Positions 61,173 to 64,000 of a stretch of 64,000 nucleotides of DNA are shown piece by piece. The stretch lies in assembly GCA_003952965.2 (NCBI GenBank), contig CM025849.1, forward strand, positions 28,139,365 through 28,203,364. The letters run 5' to 3'. The stretch's first letter is position 1; each line of letters starts with the position of its first letter. Both the position numbers and the translations under genes were made by a program. The notes below the pieces were generated by a model. The model saw nothing but the letters and a program-made list of their open reading frames with translations, was not told the origin of the DNA and did not search any database. This DNA comes from Morella rubra. Lineage: Eukaryota > Streptophyta > Magnoliopsida > Fagales > Myricaceae.

Positions 61173-63999
61173 TCAAACCCAATCATACATATATCTCAAA
61201 CCCATATCCTTAATATGTTTCTCAAACACTTTCTGAGATAAAGGCTTTGTAAATGGATCAGCTAAATTATCAGCTGATGCAACCTTCACCATTGTGATAT
61301 CACCTCTTGATATGATATCACGTATTAGGTGAAAACGACGTTCTATGTGCTTCGTCCTTTGATGAGACCTTGGTTCCACTGCCTGTGCAATTGCACCATT
61401 GTTATCGCAGTATAAGGAAATAGGCGCCTCAATCGAAGGGACAACTTCAAGTTCTTGAATGAACTTGCGAATCCACACAGCTTCCTTTGCAGCTTCACTT
61501 GCAGCAACATATTCTGCCTCAGTTGTAGAATCAGCAGTAGTACTTTGCTTGAAACTTCTCCAACTGAATGCTCCTTTGCCAAGAAGGAACACAAACCCGG
61601 ATGTTGATCTTCTATCATCAATGTCTGATTGAAAATCCGAATCTGTATATCCCTGGACAGTCAGATCCTCACTACCATACACTAAGAAATAGTGTTTTGT
61701 ATTTCTCAAATACCTGAGGATATGTTTTACTGCTGACCAATGTTCTGGACCTGGATTGGATTGGTATCTACTCACAACGCTAACTGCGTGACTGATATCA
61801 GGTCTAGTACAAAGCATAGCATACATGAGACTCCTACAGCCGAAGCATAATGGCAGTTACTCATCTTCTCTCTTTCTTCAGGTGTTTTTGGACACATCTG
61901 CTTAGAGAGATGAATTCCATGTCTAAAGGGTAGAAACCCTTTCTTGGAATTTACCATGCTAAATCTAGCCAATATCCTGTCAATATAATTGACCTGTGAG
62001 AGACCCAATAATCTCTTCTTTCGGTCTCTAAACACTTTGATCCCGAGTATGTAGGATGCTTCCCCAAGGTCTTTCATTGAAAATTGGTTAGACAACCACA
62101 TTTTCACAGATGACAAAGCCCCTACATCATTCCCAATGAGTAGTATGTCATCTACATAAAGAACCAAAAAGGTGATAGCACTCCCACTAACCTTCTTGTA
62201 GACACAAGGTTCATCCATGTTTTGTGAGAAACCAAACATTTTGATTGACTCATTAAAACGGATGTTCCAACAACGTGATGCTTGTTTTAGGCCATAAATG
62301 GATTTCTCCAACTTGCACACTTTTGATTCATTTTCCCGAGATATGAAACCTTCTGGCTGGTCCATATAAATTTCTTCATGGATGTACCCATTCAAGAATG
62401 CGGTTTTCACATCCATCTGCCATATCTCATAATCATAGTATGCTGCAATTGCCAACAGAATCCTTATGGACTTTAGCATAGCTACTGGTGAAAAGGTTTC
62501 CTCATAATCAATACCAGCCTTTTGAGTATACCCTTTCGCTACCAGCCTAGCTTTAAAGGTCTCTACCTTTCCTGTTGGTCCAAGTTTCCTTTTGTAGACC
62601 CATTTGCAACCTATAGGCTTAATGCCTTCTGGTTTGTCTACCAAGGTCCATACCTTGTTGGAATACATGGAGTCCATCTCTGATTCCATGGCCACATGCC
62701 AATGCTTAGCATCTTTGTCTTTCACAGCCTCTGTATAATCACAAGGATCAATCTCCAGTCCCTCAGAATCCATTTGATAAATCTCATTTAACAAACTGAA
62801 TTTTACTGGAGGTCTTATAATCCTTTTACTACGACGAGGCTCCTGTGTCTCAACAGGTTCAGTTTGATCAGTGGGAATAATCACTTGATCATCATTATTC
62901 TCATTCTGCTCAGTCACTGTACTATCTCTTTGCTCATCAAGAGCAACTCTACTCTCAGTTTCATTCAAACTATAATCCTCTTCAAGAAAAGTAGCATTCC
63001 TGCTAACAAACACTTTGTTTTCATTTGGATTATAGAAGTAGAAACCAGTAGTCATTTTGGGATAGCCTACAAATAGGCACCTATCAGTCCTTGATCCCAG
63101 CTTATCCACATTAAACCTTTTAACATGAGCTGGACAACCCCATATCTTAATATGATTTAGGCTTGGCTTCTTGCCAGTCCATAACTCATATGGGGTATTA
63201 GGAACTGATTTTGTAGGGATCCTGTTTAACAAGTAAACAGCGGTCTCCAAAGCATGTCCCCAAAATGATATGGGCAACTCAGATATGCTCATCATGGAAC
63301 GAACCATATCCAATAGGGTTCTATTCCTTCTTTCTGCAACACCATTGTGCTGTGGTGTGCCTGGTGGTGTGAGTTGAGATATGATTCCATGATCTTTAAG
63401 ATAAACTTTAAAATCATCCAAGAGGTATTCGCCTCCCCTATCGGAGCGAATCATTTTAATGGACTTTCCAATCTGTTTCTCAACTTCATTGTGGAATTCC
63501 TTGAACTTTTCAAAGGATTCCGATTTATGCTTCATCAGGTATAGATAACCATACCTGAATAATCATCAATGAAAGTAATGAAATAAGAGAAACCTCCTCT
63601 TGCCATATGGTTGAAGGGACCACAAACATCAGTATGTATTAATCCTAATACTTCTGTGGCTCTAATTCCTTTTCTGTAAAAGGACTTTTAGTCATCTTTC
63701 CTTGCAAGCAGGGCTCACAGATTGGATAGGGCTCAATTTTCAGAAATTGCAATGGCCCATCCCTTACCAATCTATTGATCCTATCAATATTGGCATGACC
63801 AAGTCTTAGATGCCACAAGTAAGTTGGATTAACATCCCTTTTCCTCTTAAGGGATAACACACTGGAATCATCATTCTCAATATTATTCAAAGAATTATCA
63901 ACATTCAAAAGATAAAGACCATCATAAATAATTCCAGAAGCAACAAATTTATTTTGAAATTAATAACAAGCTTGGAATTGAAAAGAAATGAATATCCAG
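61173..63999 (-). pseudogene. Ty1/copia pol: pre-integrase, integrase, RT, RNase H; nearly intact
   Basis: Polyprotein of a copia retrotransposon read leftward; gag lies beyond the window. The GAG-pre-integrase motif YLWHLRLGHANIDRINRLV with CEPCLQGKMTKSPF comes first (63,908-63,645). The integrase core shows its catalytic residues in IHTDVCGPF, SDRGGEY and [10 protein letters not shown], and is followed by CLFVGYP. RT begins [20 protein letters not shown], has [11 protein letters not shown] and catalytic [10 protein letters not shown]. RNase H has YTDSDFQSD, EAEYVAASEA and CDNNGAIAQAVEPRSHQRTK, ending near MGLRYMYDWV. I see three frame breaks: two between 63,645 and 63,535 and a one-base loss near 61,835. 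Few changes suggest a young insertion, or partly consensus error. Confidence 0.9.
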
Positions 64000-64000
64000 A

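Noticed and set aside
1..64000. CRISPR arrays, rRNA or tRNA genes
   Set aside because: No regular spacer-repeat array and no conserved RNA gene sequence seen; the window is plant nuclear DNA.

Overview
The window is nuclear DNA from a flowering plant, most likely a dicot. It is AT-rich and intron-containing, and it carries plant-only families: TNP2-type CACTA transposase, a CYP88 cytochrome P450, a plant RPA1 with C-terminal zinc knuckles, glycine-cleavage H-protein and Ty1/copia retrotransposons. I cannot name the species from sequence alone. Two large inverted repeats dominate the layout.

Region 1 (1-22,914) is the inside and right end of a CACTA (En/Spm) DNA transposon arranged as a giant palindrome. 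Left arm 1 to about 9,455 and right arm about 9,798-19,233 each carry a broken TNP2-type transposase gene, a broken Ptta/TNPA-type second gene and a solo-LTR-like insertion in intron 1 of that second gene. The copies converge tail to tail on a spacer of about 340 bp. Outside the right arm lie a broken plant transposon-protein gene (19,270-20,567), a long field of short degenerate AGTNNGAAC-like motifs, GGGACGG-type subterminal repeats and a clean CACTA terminus at 22,914. The element sits inside a dead Ty1/copia element (22,915-24,901).

Region 2 (24,902-36,544) is ordinary gene space: about 5.8 kb of AT-rich intergenic DNA, a CYP88-like P450 gene (30,808-33,499) with one eroded internal exon, a small MITE, and the last two exons of a glycine cleavage H-protein gene on the minus strand (35,239-35,776).

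Region 3 (36,545-52,455) is a second palindrome with arms of about 8 kb and a spacer of about 82 bp. Each arm carries the same large exon of an RPA1C/E-like replication protein A 70-kDa subunit, transcribed divergently. The 800-residue translations are identical, but neither copy has visible N-terminal exons. The arms also hold relics of a small B3-like gene whose uninterrupted relative lies at 55,397-55,879.

Region 4 (52,456-63,999) holds a third decayed duplicate fragment, the B3-like gene, a MITE, unrecognised candidate exons (56.5-57.4 kb), a probable mitochondrial insertion (58.0-59.3 kb), a short tandem repeat, and the 3' half of a minus-strand Ty1/copia element (59,795 to the window end) with only a few frameshifts.

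The host genes visible are RPA1 (DNA repair and replication), CYP88 (probably diterpenoid or triterpenoid oxidation), GDCSH (photorespiration) and a B3-like factor. They do not form a pathway. The main interest is the two palindromes: the CACTA one could act as a hairpin-RNA silencing locus, and both need to be excluded as assembly artefacts.
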